A stretch of DNA of 60,042 nt from an uncultured Eubacteriales bacterium (GCA_900315255.1 OMYH01000018.1:1-60042); one strand, 5' to 3'; shown: positions 18,182 through 31,745, numbered from the stretch's first letter. Notes: generated by a model not told the origin, from the sequence alone. Numbers and translations are program-made.

Positions 18182-18671
18182 CGATTTACTTGATGATCTC
18201 AGTGATCTGCTGGACGATGCAAAGGATATGCCTATCTTGAACAAGGCTATGATCGACAAGACCCAGATCGCCGATATTATCGATGAGATCAGGAAAAACC
18301 TGCCTGTTGAAACACGTCAGGCCAAGGCCATTGTTGCCGACAGAACAAAGATCATTAACGATGCAAAGGCAGAAGCAGACGCTATCATCAGTATTGCGGA
18401 GAAGAAGCGCAACGAAATGCTCGCCGAAGATAAGTTGGTTATTCAGGCTAATGTTGAGGCTAAGCGTATCGTATCCGAGGCCAACCTCATGGCGCAGAAG
18501 GTGCGCAATGCTACCAACCACTACATCGACGAGATCCTTGTAAAAACAGACGAGCTGCTCACCTCGAACCTTGAGGACTTCAAAAGGAAGAGAGCAATGC
18601 TCGAAAAAGCCAAGAGCAAGCAGAAAAAGCCCGGCGACGGCGAAGAAGCTGCAAGCGAAGATAAAGCATAA
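18171..18671 (+). CDS. Coiled-coil protein of unknown function downstream of coaD
   Basis: The 166-residue protein is charged and nearly all helical. From about residue 60 to 150 it has alanine- and lysine-rich heptads resembling ATP-synthase b-subunit stalks or DivIVA-type coiled coils (AKAEADAIISIAEKKRNEML). No membrane segment or signal is visible. The end is a low-complexity KSKQKKPGDGEEAASEDKA tail. The start at 18171 is supported by GGAGGAGG just upstream. Its overlap with coaD suggests co-regulation. The role is not known to me; similar short coiled-coil genes follow coaD in other Clostridia. Confidence 0.75.
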   Translation: MKVDDLLDDLSDLLDDAKDMPILNKAMIDKTQIADIIDEIRKNLPVETRQAKAIVADRTKIINDAKAEADAIISIAEKKRNEMLAEDKLVIQANVEAKRIVSEANLMAQKVRNATNHYIDEILVKTDELLTSNLEDFKRKRAMLEKAKSKQKKPGDGEEAASEDKA

Positions 18672-18679
18672 TAAATTAA

Positions 18680-18717
18680 GCCTGCACAGGTTTCCCCTAT
18701 GCAGGCTCGCTTTTTGT
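18680..18717 (+). terminator. Terminator of the rsmD-coaD unit
   Basis: GCCTGCA, a 13-nt loop, TGCAGGC, then TCGCTTTTTG. Confidence 0.75.
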
Positions 18718-18729
18718 TTTATGATCGTT

Positions 18730-19242
18730 TTACATATGAAGTATCGCAAGGATCTCCTCAATATCCTCTGCCTCTATCGACAAAGGCTTGCACAAATGCT
18801 CTCTCAGGAACACCTTGTATGCTCCTGCCTTAGCTTTTTGTGTCATTTCGTCAACGAGTTTCTTCTGATCCAATTCATCGGTCATAGTGTATGTGCCGTC
18901 CTCGCCGAACTCCATTCTTCCTGCCATATTATGATCGGCAAGGAAAATCGCCTCGACGATTCTGCCGCTGTTATCAACAATGGAAATCTGAAATTTCGAT
19001 TTAAGCATAACATATGTAAGGTTGGTGAATTTATAGCTCTCCATAATTCCCATCTGCTCAAACCGCTGCTTGCTGTCCTTGATGACCTTATCGAACATAA
19101 AGCTCGGCTTCCACTTGTAGACATTTTCGACGCCTTGCGGTAGTATCGTTGAAACTCCCATAAACGGAACAGTGCCGTTATTCATCATAACAGCAAGACC
19201 GATGATCTCTTCTGCTGTGAATTTGACCTCCAAAGCATTCAC
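18730..19242 (-). CDS. Protein of unknown function (170 aa)
   Basis: I do not recognise this protein. It has no signal peptide or membrane segment and looks like a compact alpha/beta protein. The N-terminus (NALEVKFTAEEIIGLAVMMNN) and acidic C-terminus (LSIEAEDIEEILAILHM) are both helical. An AAGGGG site lies close (3 nt) before the ATG. It is a single minus-strand gene after the convergent rsmD-coaD terminator. Its codon use is like that of its neighbours, so it is probably a real gene. Confidence 0.6.
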   Translation of the reverse strand: MNALEVKFTAEEIIGLAVMMNNGTVPFMGVSTILPQGVENVYKWKPSFMFDKVIKDSKQRFEQMGIMESYKFTNLTYVMLKSKFQISIVDNSGRIVEAIFLADHNMAGRMEFGEDGTYTMTDELDQKKLVDEMTQKAKAGAYKVFLREHLCKPLSIEAEDIEEILAILHM

Positions 19243-19542
19243 CCCTTCTATTAAAATACTATTCTTTTCTAAGCGTATTCCCTATTTACGCTTTATAATT
19301 CTACCATAAAAAACCGAAAAAAGCTATAAAAATTACGAATGTAATTATTTTGTTATATACTCAACAATATTTCTCCCATAAACCATCAAACCTTTTGTTA
19401 TGACTACCAAACGGTGGGCGCACACCACCTCATCTGTCACTGCGTGACATCTTTTCCGGGGCGGAGAAAACTTTACAATGACAGAACAAATCATGAGTTA
19501 TAATTCATTCCTAAATCCTAAATCCTATACTCCCGACTCCAG
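19243..19542. repeat. Gene-free gap with a copy of the TGTTCTGTCATT repeat family
   Basis: No gene is seen. At 19479-19490 the motif AATGACAGAACA appears in reverse orientation to the copies near 36.7 kb. It is followed by low-complexity CTAAATCCTAAATCCTATA, which resembles the phrase-like tails of other copies. The stretch 19405-19460 contains GGTGGGCGCACACCACC, a small inverted repeat, and CTGTCACTGCGTGACA. Confidence 0.5.
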
Positions 19543-20421
19543 TCACGAATCGTTTTCCTGTTCCTCGGAATCTGACGGCTCCGTCTTATGATCGGGGTCA
19601 TACTTTTTCTGAAGATATTCCTCCAGACACAAGCCGTCACGGTGTATCTCTTCGGCGAATTCCTTGCCCACATAGCGGTAGTGCCACGGCTCATAGCTTA
19701 TCCCCGTTATATCCTCTTTCCCCTCGGGATATCTCAGAATAAACCCGTAACGATAGGCATTTTCTGCAAGCCAGCCGTACACCGCCTCATTGTCGACCGA
19801 AATGTTCGTATCGGCGTTGATGTCAAGCGCAAGCCCGAGCTGATGTTCACTTGTTCCCGGCAAAGCGACATATGCCTCCGCCATCTCTTGTGCCGTTTCT
19901 TCGTCATATCCTTCTTCGATGTATCTTTCGATATACAGCTTCATCATTCCCTGCTGATCCTCAGTTGACCTGAAAGCCTCGGTCACATAAGGGTACACGT
20001 CCTTCGCTCTTGCGTCATCGAACATATTCCGGAGATCTTCATATATTCTTGAATCCACCTGCTTGCCGTTGTCGAGAGTCACTGTGTCTATCTCATATCC
20101 CTCGGGAATGCTGTTCCATCGGTTAACAAGCATATGCTCCCACTCTCCGTTGTATGACACAACAATATGCTCGCCGTCATATGTGACAGTCGGCCTTTCG
20201 GGTACGCTTTCACTGTCGCTTACGGTGTCTTCTGTGACGAACATTTCGCCCTCGCTTACAGTATCCTCCGAAACAGATACGTCCGCCGTCACATTATCGT
20301 TCTTCGCCGCAAAAAGATCGGCTCCGACGCCCTTTACCCCTGCATACACTGCAAGACACGACACAAGCATAACAACAAATGCAATGATCAGTCGTGCTTT
20401 CGATCTCTTTTTCTTACTCAT
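19543..20421 (-). CDS. D-alanyl-D-alanine carboxypeptidase, VanY/M15B family
   Basis: It is a zinc peptidase that trims D-Ala from peptidoglycan stem peptides outside the membrane. The 292 residues start with a basic SKKKRSKARL stretch and one membrane segment (about 11-30), then an acidic Ser/Thr/Val-rich linker. The M15B domain has the zinc motif SEHQLGLALDI (about 193-203) and the second histidine motif EPWHYRYVG (about 247-255), so all metal ligands are present. The acidic C-terminal tail after 275 is extra. It may be uncleaved and membrane-anchored. It has no van resistance genes beside it, so a housekeeping wall role is more likely than vancomycin resistance. Confidence 0.92.
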   Translation of the reverse strand: MSKKKRSKARLIIAFVVMLVSCLAVYAGVKGVGADLFAAKNDNVTADVSVSEDTVSEGEMFVTEDTVSDSESVPERPTVTYDGEHIVVSYNGEWEHMLVNRWNSIPEGYEIDTVTLDNGKQVDSRIYEDLRNMFDDARAKDVYPYVTEAFRSTEDQQGMMKLYIERYIEEGYDEETAQEMAEAYVALPGTSEHQLGLALDINADTNISVDNEAVYGWLAENAYRYGFILRYPEGKEDITGISYEPWHYRYVGKEFAEEIHRDGLCLEEYLQKKYDPDHKTEPSDSEEQENDS

Positions 20422-20676
20422 ACATACTCCTTATTATAATTATACATCGTTTTCTATTTATATGATACCATTCTTTCCTATATTTTGCAACACTTATTTT
20501 CATCAATGCTCACATTAACAAGGGGTAATATTTATTGATTTTGACATATGCCTTCGCTTTGTCAAAACTGCACACCGTTACGGACGTTTCGCAGCGTTCC
20601 GAACACCTTTACCGTAAAAAAAACGTGATTATCATTAGAAAAATTGCCGTCAAGCGAAAATTTCTCGAAAAAAAGC

Positions 20677-20705
20677 TTGACAAAGTCTTTTCATTACATT
20701 ATAAT
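20677..20705 (+). promoter_or_regulatory. rpoBC promoter
   Basis: A perfect consensus: TTGACA (20677-20682), 17 nt, TATAAT (20700-20705). Transcription would start near 20712. Confidence 0.88.
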
Positions 20706-20711
20706 TATGAA

Positions 20712-20910
20712 TTGTACTAAAATAGCGGGTAGTACGCAATTGACATTTTCGAGCCTTGAAAAATTGTATGTTTTTGTTCATAAGCCACGATTTTACAACG
20801 TGTTTTTTGTTGATGTATACGAAATTTCAAGATTCGATATATTGCTTTACCCGTATGCACAAACCTCAGGAATGGATAAATATTTTAGAATAGGAGTTGA
20901 CTAAAAGCCT
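20712..20910 (+). other. Long (about 200 nt) leader of rpoB
   Basis: The inferred transcript has about 200 untranslated nt, AT-rich, with no ORF that starts after a ribosome site. I could not identify a known leader motif or terminator in it. A second TTGACA occurs at 20751-20756 without a good -10. Confidence 0.4.
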
Positions 20911-23900
20911 ATGGTGAATGTACGACCTGTTGAATTAGGTAAAACGACCCGTATGAGCTTCGGCAAGATCGATGAAGTCATCGGTATGCCCAATCTTATC
21001 GAGATCCAGAAGCAGTCCTTTGAATGGTTTATGAATGTAGGCCTCAAGGAGGTACTGAAGGATATATCGGGTATCAAGAACCATTCGGGTACATTGATAC
21101 TTAATTTTACCGATTATTCTATTGACACAAAGAACCTCAAGCGTACCGTGATCCAGTGCAAGGAGCGTGACGCTACATACTCGGCGTCTCTTTTTGTTAA
21201 AGCTCAGCTTATCAACAAAGAAAGAACCGACGATGAAGAAAGCGACGGTATGCCGAGAACGGACTCTATCATAGAAAACAACATATACATGGGCGAGCTG
21301 CCGCTTATGACTGCAAGCGGTACATTCGTGATCAACGGAGCCGAGCGAGTTATCGTATCTCAGCTTGTCAGAAGCCCGGGCGTATATTACAAGATGGATC
21401 ATGACAAGACAGGTAAGGAGCTGTTCTCCGCAACAGTTATCCCGAACCGAGGCGCATGGCTTGAATATGAGAACGATATCAACGATGTATTCTATGTCAG
21501 AATAGACAAAAACAGGAAGATCCCCGTTACATCATTTATCCGTGCTTTGGGTCTCGGAACAGACGAGGAGATCCTCGCATATTTCGGCGACGACGCAAGA
21601 ATCAAGGCAACCATTGCCAAGGACGGCTGCAAATCGGTAGAAGAAGGACTCAAGGAAGTATACAAGAAGCTTCGCCCAAGCGAGCCGCCGACAGTAGAGA
21701 GCGCTCAGACTCACATCAACAATCTGTTCTTCGATACAAGAAGATACGATATGTCAAGGGTCGGCAGATATAAATACAACAAAAAGCTCGGCATTGCAAG
21801 CAGAATCACAGGACAGTATGCAGCTGAAGCTATTGTTGCCATGAGAGACAACAACGAGGTTGCCGCAGGCGAGGTTCTTGTAATGCCCGACGAGCTTATC
21901 ACAAAGGACAAGGCTCTCAGGATTGAGAACGCAGGCATCGATGTTGTACATGTATACCGTGAAGGAAACCCCGATAAGGTCATCAAGGTCATCTCTAACG
22001 GTATGGTCGACCTTTCAAAATTCGTTGATTTTGATATTGCGGAATGCGAGATAGACGAGAAGGTTCGTTTCTCGATACTCTCCGAGATCCTCGACATGGG
22101 TCTTACGGGTGACGATCTCAAGGACGAGATCAAAAAGCGCAAAGCAGATCTTGTTCCGAACACGATCACGGTAGTAGATATATTCGCTTCTATCAATTAC
22201 ATGAACAATCTTGCCGAGGGTATCGGCACGACCGACGATATCGACCATCTCGGCAACCGCCGTATCCGCTGCGTCGGCGAGCTGCTCCAGAATCAGTTCA
22301 GGATCGGCTTCACAAGACTCGAAAGAGTAGTTCGTGAAAGAATGACTCTCCAGGCTCAGGAGGCACTCTCCCCCACCGCCCTTGTCAACAGCCGCCCCGT
22401 GACCGCTGCGATAAAAGAATTCTTCGGTTCATCTCCGCTGTCACAGTTCATGGATCAGAACAACCCGCTCGCAGAGCTTACACATAAAAGACGTCTTTCT
22501 GCGCTCGGCCCGGGCGGTCTTTCAAGAGATCGTGCAGGATTCGAGGTTCGTGACGTACACTACAGCCACTACGGCCGTATGTGTCCTATCGAAACACCTG
22601 AAGGACCGAACATCGGACTTATCTCATATCTTGCAACATTTGCAAGGATCAATTCTTACGGCTTCATCGAAGCTCCGTTCAGAAAGATAGACAAAGAAAC
22701 AGGTATCGTCACAGACGAGGTAGTTTACATGACTGCCGACATGGAGGACGAGTTCATCGTGGCACAGGCCAACGAGCCCCTCGACGAAAACCGCCGTTTT
22801 GTAAACGCAAAGGTTCACGGACGTTACAGAGATGAGTTCGTTGAGCTTGCGGCTTCACGCTTTGACTATATGGACGTATCACCACGAATGGTAGTATCCG
22901 TTGCTACGGCAATGATCCCGTTCCTTGAGAACGACGACGCAAACCGTGCCCTCATGGGTTCAAACATGCAGCGGCAGGCAGTGCCGCTTCTTGTGACAGA
23001 AGCTCCTATCGTAGGTACCGGTATGGAATACAAAGCAGGCGTTGACTCGGGTATCTGTCTGCTTGCAGAGGACGACGGTATCGTTACAAGCGTAAGCGCA
23101 GACCTTATCACGATCAAGTACGATTCACACGATCCGAACAGCACAGGCAGAACGGTTGAACACGAGGTAACGAAATTCCTGCGTTCAAACCAGGGTACCT
23201 GTATAAACCAGATCCCGATCGTTGAAGTAGGACAAAGAGTAAAGAAGGGCGAGGTTATCGCAGACGGTCCTGCAACAAAGAACGGCGAGATCTCACTCGG
23301 AAAGAACGCTCTCATCGGCTTCATGACATGGGAGGGCTACAACTACGAGGACGCCGTACTGCTTAACGAAAAGATGGTACGTGACGATTACTACACGTCA
23401 ATTCATATAGAAGAATACGAAACCGAAGCAAGAGAAACCAAGCTCGGACCCGAAGAGATAACACGAGATATTCCGAACACCGGTGACGATATGCTCCGCA
23501 ACCTCGACGAAAACGGTATTATCCGAATCGGTGCAGAGGTAAAGACAGGCGATATTCTTGTCGGTAAGGTTACTCCGAAGGGCGAAACAGAGCTTACCGC
23601 AGAGGAAAGACTCCTTCGCGCTATCTTCGGTGAGAAGGCAAGAGAAGTAAGAGATACGTCGCTTCGCGTGCCTCACGGCGAATGCGGTACTGTCGTAGAC
23701 GTAAAGGTATTCACAAGAGAGAACAGCGACGAGCTGTCGCCCGGAGTTACTAAGGTAGTTCGCTGCTATCTTGCTCAGAAGAGAAAGATCAGCGTTGGCG
23801 ACAAGATGGCAGGCCGTCACGGAAACAAGGGTGTCGTATCGAGAATTCTCCCGCAGGAGGATATGCCCTTCCTGCCCGACGGCACACCGCTCGACATAGT

Positions 23901-24885
23901 GCTCAACCCCCTTGGCGTACCTTCGCGTATGAACATCGGACAGGTGCTCGAGGTTCACCTCGGCTATGCCGCAAAGGCTCTCGGCTGGAAAATCATGACC
24001 AGCGTATTTGACGGCGCTCACGAGCAGGATATTTTTGAGATCTACAAGGATCTTGCCGAAAAAGCAAAGAACAGGGAGCTTCCTCCGCCGGAATCCCCGA
24101 AATTTATAGACTTCACGGAGTGCTTCGACAAGAACGGTATCTCTATGGAGTGTAAGACAATGGTGCGTGACGGCAGAACCGGCGACTACTTCGACAACCC
24201 CGTTACTGTAGGTTATATGTACTACCTCAAGCTGCACCACCTTGTTGACGATAAGATACACGCACGTTCCACAGGTCCCTACTCACTTGTTACACAGCAG
24301 CCGCTCGGCGGTAAGGCTCAGTTCGGCGGACAGAGATTCGGTGAGATGGAAGTATGGGCGCTTGAGGCTTACGGCGCTGCATATACTCTCCAGGAGATCC
24401 TCACCGTAAAATCAGACGACGTTGTAGGACGTGTAAAGACATACGAATCCATTGTCAAGGGCGACAATATCCCGACTCCGGGTATTCCCGAATCGTTCAA
24501 GGTGCTTATCAAGGAGCTTCAGTCGCTCGCACTCGACGTTAAGGTCCTCGACAACGACGGCAACGAGGTTGACCTCAAGCAGGATCTCGACGAAGAAACG
24601 AACCCGAAGGCTGTTGAAAACGGCGGCTATCCGGGCAAGAGCGTGATAACAAGCAACGACATGAACAGCATGACGGTTGAGGACGATCCCACGGGCGCAA
24701 ATATGTATGATCCCAACGGTATTGTCAACGACAGCTTCAATGATACCGATGAGTTCTTCGGCAGCGATGATCTTGACGAGATGGATAACTACGATTCCGA
24801 AACAGACTCACTCTACGATGACGAGGACGATGACTTCGGCGATTATAAATTCGGCGATGACAATAATGATGATTACGATTATTAA
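20911..24885 (+). CDS. rpoB: DNA-directed RNA polymerase subunit beta
   Basis: At 1324 residues it is longer than the 1190-residue Bacillus form. It starts [17 protein letters not shown] and contains the rifampicin region near residue 510-560 ([20 protein letters not shown], then [20 protein letters not shown]). Later come [14 protein letters not shown] and the [17 protein letters not shown] motif. After the normal end near 1235 there is an acidic, Asp/Tyr/Gly-rich tail ([19 protein letters not shown] and onward) that accounts for the extra length. Ser and His in the rifampicin pocket look wild type. rpoC follows 20 nt later. The usual upstream neighbours rplJ-rplL are absent. Confidence 0.98.
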   Translation: MVNVRPVELGKTTRMSFGKIDEVIGMPNLIEIQKQSFEWFMNVGLKEVLKDISGIKNHSGTLILNFTDYSIDTKNLKRTVIQCKERDATYSASLFVKAQLINKERTDDEESDGMPRTDSIIENNIYMGELPLMTASGTFVINGAERVIVSQLVRSPGVYYKMDHDKTGKELFSATVIPNRGAWLEYENDINDVFYVRIDKNRKIPVTSFIRALGLGTDEEILAYFGDDARIKATIAKDGCKSVEEGLKEVYKKLRPSEPPTVESAQTHINNLFFDTRRYDMSRVGRYKYNKKLGIASRITGQYAAEAIVAMRDNNEVAAGEVLVMPDELITKDKALRIENAGIDVVHVYREGNPDKVIKVISNGMVDLSKFVDFDIAECEIDEKVRFSILSEILDMGLTGDDLKDEIKKRKADLVPNTITVVDIFASINYMNNLAEGIGTTDDIDHLGNRRIRCVGELLQNQFRIGFTRLERVVRERMTLQAQEALSPTALVNSRPVTAAIKEFFGSSPLSQFMDQNNPLAELTHKRRLSALGPGGLSRDRAGFEVRDVHYSHYGRMCPIETPEGPNIGLISYLATFARINSYGFIEAPFRKIDKETGIVTDEVVYMTADMEDEFIVAQANEPLDENRRFVNAKVHGRYRDEFVELAASRFDYMDVSPRMVVSVATAMIPFLENDDANRALMGSNMQRQAVPLLVTEAPIVGTGMEYKAGVDSGICLLAEDDGIVTSVSADLITIKYDSHDPNSTGRTVEHEVTKFLRSNQGTCINQIPIVEVGQRVKKGEVIADGPATKNGEISLGKNALIGFMTWEGYNYEDAVLLNEKMVRDDYYTSIHIEEYETEARETKLGPEEITRDIPNTGDDMLRNLDENGIIRIGAEVKTGDILVGKVTPKGETELTAEERLLRAIFGEKAREVRDTSLRVPHGECGTVVDVKVFTRENSDELSPGVTKVVRCYLAQKRKISVGDKMAGRHGNKGVVSRILPQEDMPFLPDGTPLDIVLNPLGVPSRMNIGQVLEVHLGYAAKALGWKIMTSVFDGAHEQDIFEIYKDLAEKAKNRELPPPESPKFIDFTECFDKNGISMECKTMVRDGRTGDYFDNPVTVGYMYYLKLHHLVDDKIHARSTGPYSLVTQQPLGGKAQFGGQRFGEMEVWALEAYGAAYTLQEILTVKSDDVVGRVKTYESIVKGDNIPTPGIPESFKVLIKELQSLALDVKVLDNDGNEVDLKQDLDEETNPKAVENGGYPGKSVITSNDMNSMTVEDDPTGANMYDPNGIVNDSFNDTDEFFGSDDLDEMDNYDSETDSLYDDEDDDFGDYKFGDDNNDDYDY

Positions 24886-24905
24886 TAAAGGGAGGAGAAA
24901 GAACT

Positions 24906-28565
<3,660 letters not shown>

Positions 28566-28579
28566 CAAAATAACAGATC

Positions 28580-28615
28580 AAGGGGCTTGCACATATTGTG
28601 TACAGCCCCTTTTAC
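28580..28615 (+). terminator. rpoBC terminator
   Basis: AAGGGGCT...AGCCCCTT with an inner CACA/TGTG pairing, followed by TTTACATTATT. Confidence 0.75.
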
Positions 28616-28636
28616 ATTATTATTCAGATTTTGTTA

Positions 28637-29611
28637 TTATTTCTTTTTACTATCTCCCTGCACCATATTATCAAACTGTCCTCTCACACCCTGATTCACA
28701 ACAGACGAGGTCATTTTTGACGAAACGGACGAGGATTTGCTTGATACAGCCATACTTTCCATTGGTGCTGCGGTTGGTTTAGCATCCTGACTGCTTGCGG
28801 CTTTGGACGGGTTTGAACTATCCGAATTATCCGAACCGGCAGAATCGTTCTTACTTAACATCTTTCCCGTATGGTCGGTGGTATATTCTCCTTTCGGGAG
28901 CAGCTCGGAGATGGGAACTATCTCATACCCAAGCTCTTGTATTGACTCAATAATCGACGGCAGCGCATCGGGCGTATTTTCACCTCCGTTATGCATAAGT
29001 ACGATAGAGCCGCACCCGATATTATTCTTTATGCGGCTGCACATCTCCTCTTTAGACAGCCCCTTCCAGTCAAGGGAATCAACGTCCCACTGGACACAGT
29101 ACATACCAAGGCTGTTGACAGTATCAACAACATTGTTATCGTAATCCCCGTACGGCGGTCGGAAAAGAGTGGTTTTCTTCCCTGTCAGCTTTTCTATTTC
29201 GTCGCTGCAGGTCTGAATTTCTTCACGCATCTTATCTATGCCTATCTGCGTCATATAAGGGTGTGTGTTGGAGTGATTCCCCACATCATGCCCCGCCTTC
29301 GCAATCGCCTTGACGTCGTCGGGATATTTTCTGACCCAATCGCCGACAAGGAAGAACGTCGCTTTGACCTTGTATTTATCAAGCACATTGAGCAGCGTTT
29401 GCGTTTGTTCGTTTCCCCATGCTGCGTCAAAGCTTATGCTTACCTTTTTCTCCTCCGTACCGACAGAATATATAGGTATTCTTCTCTCCGACGCACTCGC
29501 GGCAACAGCTTTGTCTGTTCCTGCTATACGAAATATTCCCACACACAGCAGGAGTGCGAGAGCCGCTGCGATAACAGTCATTCGCTTTCTTGTTAAAATA
29601 AAAACCTTCAT
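28637..29611 (-). CDS. Polysaccharide deacetylase (PdaB-like, NodB domain)
   Basis: The 324-residue exported enzyme removes acetyl groups from wall or cortex glycans. One N-terminal membrane or signal segment (about 11-32) precedes the NodB domain. Motif 1 is SFDAAWGNE, which keeps the first Asp but lacks the second Asp of TFDDG, as in PdaB-type sporulation proteins. Motif 2 is HSNTHPYM with both metal-binding histidines, motif 3 RPPYGDYDN, motif 4 QWDVDSLDWKG, and motif 5 IVLMHNGG. The last 80 residues are Ser/Lys/Ala-rich and disordered. GGAGGG precedes the ATG. A sporulation role is inferred from motif type only. Confidence 0.88.
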   Translation of the reverse strand: MKVFILTRKRMTVIAAALALLLCVGIFRIAGTDKAVAASASERRIPIYSVGTEEKKVSISFDAAWGNEQTQTLLNVLDKYKVKATFFLVGDWVRKYPDDVKAIAKAGHDVGNHSNTHPYMTQIGIDKMREEIQTCSDEIEKLTGKKTTLFRPPYGDYDNNVVDTVNSLGMYCVQWDVDSLDWKGLSKEEMCSRIKNNIGCGSIVLMHNGGENTPDALPSIIESIQELGYEIVPISELLPKGEYTTDHTGKMLSKNDSAGSDNSDSSNPSKAASSQDAKPTAAPMESMAVSSKSSSVSSKMTSSVVNQGVRGQFDNMVQGDSKKK

Positions 29612-29635
29612 TAACGATCCCTCCGTTTAATTGGC

Positions 29636-29735
29636 GGAGGGGTCAATTAATTATGCGGCGATGTCTGTCGTCACATAATTAAGTTGGGCGGTATTTGCCT
29701 GCAGGCGCCCGCCTGCCCTCCGTTTTATTTGTACA
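29636..29735. repeat. Structured intergenic element between the deacetylase and dockerin genes
   Basis: TTAATTATG (29647-29655) and CATAATTAA (29674-29682) form a perfect 9-bp stem with an inner CGA/TCG. A few bases on, GCAGGC (29701-29706) pairs with GCCTGC (29711-29716). GGCGGAGGGG at the left and CCCTCCG at the right can also pair, closing the whole unit. It could be a dispersed repeat or an RNA element in the deacetylase leader. Confidence 0.5.
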
Positions 29736-29763
29736 TCATATGAGAGATTGTCTGTAAATATGC

Positions 29764-29799
29764 AGAAAAAGACCGCCCGGAATTATTCCGTGCGGTCTT
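29764..29799 (-). terminator. Terminator of the dockerin-protein gene
   Basis: On the minus strand AAGACCGC-ACGGAAT...ATTCCGGGCGGTCTT is followed by TTTCTG; the stem lies just after the stop codon. Confidence 0.8.
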
Positions 29800-29815
29800 G
29801 TAGGTATCAGTTTAA

Positions 29816-30565
29816 TTAGTTGGCAAATACAGTCCCTTTATCCTTGTAGCCTATTGTGAATCTGAGAGTTGCAAGCGAATCCTTCGCATTCACCTTTCCG
29901 TCATTGTTTACATCAGATGCCGCGAGCTGTTCGGCTGTGAGATCTTCAAGCCTGATAGAATATCTCATCATTTTCATAGCGTCGTTGGCTGTGATGCGTC
30001 CGTTTCCGTCTGCGTCACCGCTGAGTATAGGAAGTCTCCTGAGCTTTGTGTCTTCAGCCAATGCAATGGGCAGAGAACGCTCTGCTTCATGGGAATATTC
30101 AGCCAGAACAGAATAACCGTCGGGAGTATTAAGCACTACATAAAAATCCTTATCCTTGTCTGTTTTCAGAATCAGGAACTTACTGTAGACATAAGGCTCA
30201 TTGATGACTGTGCCGTCATCAGCCTTCGTACAGGCAGCACTTGCCATAAGCTTTGAGTTATCCCATTTCCATTCAATGCTGTTTTCGTCTGCTTCATCAT
30301 CGGAATACGCTGCCTTAACGTCAAGGCTCTCAAATACTGCCGATTTATTCAGACTTTCGTCATTATAAATCAGGTCGATGCATATCGAACGGTAAACAGT
30401 ACCGTCTTCAGCCGTTTCTGTGCTGCAATAACCGTACTTGAGTTCGATATCATCTGCCTGTGTCGGAGGATACACCGCAGCCCCTGCAGTTACCGTAACG
30501 GATACTGCCATAAATGCAGACAAGAGTAAAGACATTGCCTTTTTCAAAGTAAAAATCCTTTTCAT
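29816..30565 (-). CDS. Secreted dockerin protein with an unidentified N-terminal domain
   Basis: The 249-residue protein has a signal peptide (KRIFTLKKAMSLLLSAFMAV, cleavage near AGA at about 27). A domain of about 140 residues that I do not recognise follows. Residues about 178-245 are a type I dockerin with two calcium loops (DADGNGRITANDA and DVNNDGKVNAKDS) and a short GYKDKGTVFAN tail. It probably docks onto a scaffoldin cohesin. The start at 30565 is set by AAGGAGG 9 nt upstream. Only 13 bp upstream lies a headless copy of the same C-terminus. Confidence 0.82.
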   Translation of the reverse strand: MKRIFTLKKAMSLLLSAFMAVSVTVTAGAAVYPPTQADDIELKYGYCSTETAEDGTVYRSICIDLIYNDESLNKSAVFESLDVKAAYSDDEADENSIEWKWDNSKLMASAACTKADDGTVINEPYVYSKFLILKTDKDKDFYVVLNTPDGYSVLAEYSHEAERSLPIALAEDTKLRRLPILSGDADGNGRITANDAMKMMRYSIRLEDLTAEQLAASDVNNDGKVNAKDSLATLRFTIGYKDKGTVFAN

Positions 30566-30578
30566 AGCGATTGCCTCC

Positions 30579-30806
30579 TTAATCAATAAAAACTGTACCT
30601 TTATCCTTAAATCCCAATGTAAACCTCAGAATAGTCAAAGCGTCCTTTGAGTTCACCTTGCCGCCTTTGTTTACATCGGCAATTTTAAGCTGTTCTTCCG
30701 CAAGCTTGTCGAGCTTTATAGCATATCTCTGTATCTTCAAAGAATCTGCTGCGGGCACTCTGCCGTTGCCGTCAACGTCGCCGATTAGCTGTGGACAGCC
30801 TATGCT
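30579..30806 (-). pseudogene. Headless dockerin remnant
   Basis: In minus-strand frame, 76 codons read through a dockerin: DVDGNGRVPAADS, then IADVNKGGKVNSKDALTILRFT, ending GFKDKGTVFID and a stop. The neighbouring dockerin protein ends almost identically (GYKDKGTVFAN). There is an in-frame stop (TAA at 30807-30809) immediately upstream and no start codon, so the secreted N-terminal part is gone. The second calcium loop has Gly where Asp is needed, which suggests decay. The simplest reading is tandem duplication followed by loss of the 5-prime part. Confidence 0.85.
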
Positions 30807-30976
30807 TTAAAGCGTTAAAGTCACGATATATACTCATTCATTGTAATGATTATAACATACTTACCTAATTTTTTCAATATAGTTGTTACACAAAATATTA
30901 TTCCATAAAGTAAACAAATTTGACTTTTCGTCACATGGGCAGGCAGGGGATTTCAGAAAAAAATTTAAAATAGGTA

Positions 30977-31005
30977 TTGCAATTCTCCCGTAATAGTGCT
31001 ATAAT
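30977..31005 (+). promoter_or_regulatory. Promoter of the 5S rRNA gene
   Basis: TTGCAA (30977-30982), 17 nt, TATAAT (31000-31005), about 23 bp before the 5S sequence. Confidence 0.8.
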
Positions 31006-31027
31006 TATAAAGCAGTCGATCGACTTC

Positions 31028-31152
<125 letters not shown>

Positions 31153-31155
31153 ATC

Positions 31156-31183
31156 AAGACACCTTCACGGTGTCTTTTTTTAT
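31156..31183 (+). terminator. 5S rRNA terminator
   Basis: AAGACACC, 5-nt loop, GGTGTCTT, then a T run. Confidence 0.9.
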
Positions 31184-31215
31184 TAAAAATATTATCATCG
31201 AAAGGAAGTATAAAT

Positions 31216-31545
31216 ATGGCATTACACGTTAATATGAATAACTTTGAAGAAGAGGTATTGAAAAGCTCCGAACCCGTTCTCGTGGATTTTTATGCAGACT
31301 GGTGCGGCCCGTGTCAAATGCTCGCCCCTATCATCGAGGATATTTCCGACTCCGATGTCGGAGTAAAGGTGTGCAAGCTGAATGTCGACAACGCAGTACC
31401 GCTTGCTATGAAGTACAACGTAAGCTCGATCCCTGCTATTATTATATTCAAAGACGGCAAACCCGCTGCACGTACGGTCGGATATCAGGAGAAGGCAGAG
31501 CTAATGCAGCTGATAGAGGGTGTTCTGAATGGCAGTGACAATTAA
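31216..31545 (+). CDS. Thioredoxin
   Basis: This 109-residue cytoplasmic disulfide reductase has the active site WCGPC (about residues 29-33) in VDFYADWCGPCQML and the cis-proline loop SSIPAIIIF near 70. AAAGGAAG precedes the ATG. Its end overlaps the next gene, an FTR-like protein, by 17 nt. That pairing suggests it is reduced by ferredoxin rather than only by an NADPH enzyme. Confidence 0.95.
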   Translation: MALHVNMNNFEEEVLKSSEPVLVDFYADWCGPCQMLAPIIEDISDSDVGVKVCKLNVDNAVPLAMKYNVSSIPAIIIFKDGKPAARTVGYQEKAELMQLIEGVLNGSDN

Positions 31546-31726
31546 CCCTGACAAAAAAATAGCCGATATGATCAAGGAGGGTCTGAAGCAGAAGGGCGGC
31601 TACTGTCCGTGCAGGATCGAAAAGACCGAGGACACGAAGTGCATCTGCAGGGAATTCCGTGAACAGATCGCCGACCCAGACTTTGAAGGGTTCTGTCATT
31701 GTCGGCTATATTACAAATCAAAATAA
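31529..31726 (+). CDS. Ferredoxin:thioredoxin reductase catalytic-subunit-like protein
   Basis: The 65-residue protein contains three Cys pairs: CPC (26-28), CIC (38-40) and CHC (56-58). This is the pattern that in ferredoxin:thioredoxin reductase binds the 4Fe-4S cluster and supplies the active disulfide. Plant enzymes have CPC-x16-CPC-x8-CHC; here the spacing is x9 and x15, so it is a divergent, very short form without the variable subunit. It overlaps thioredoxin by 17 nt, with GAGGGTG upstream of its ATG. Electron transfer from ferredoxin to the adjacent thioredoxin is inferred from motif and context. Confidence 0.85.
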   Translation: MAVTINPDKKIADMIKEGLKQKGGYCPCRIEKTEDTKCICREFREQIADPDFEGFCHCRLYYKSK

Positions 31727-31745
31727 CTCATCGGGAGTGATTACA

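Noticed and set aside
19335-19352. WalR-like match TGTAAT-N5-TGTTAT
   Set aside because: It sits in an AT-rich gap on the plus strand with no suitable gene downstream; likely chance.
19543-20421. VanY as vancomycin-resistance gene
   Set aside because: No vanHAX, vanRS or vanZ genes nearby; fits a general D,D-carboxypeptidase.
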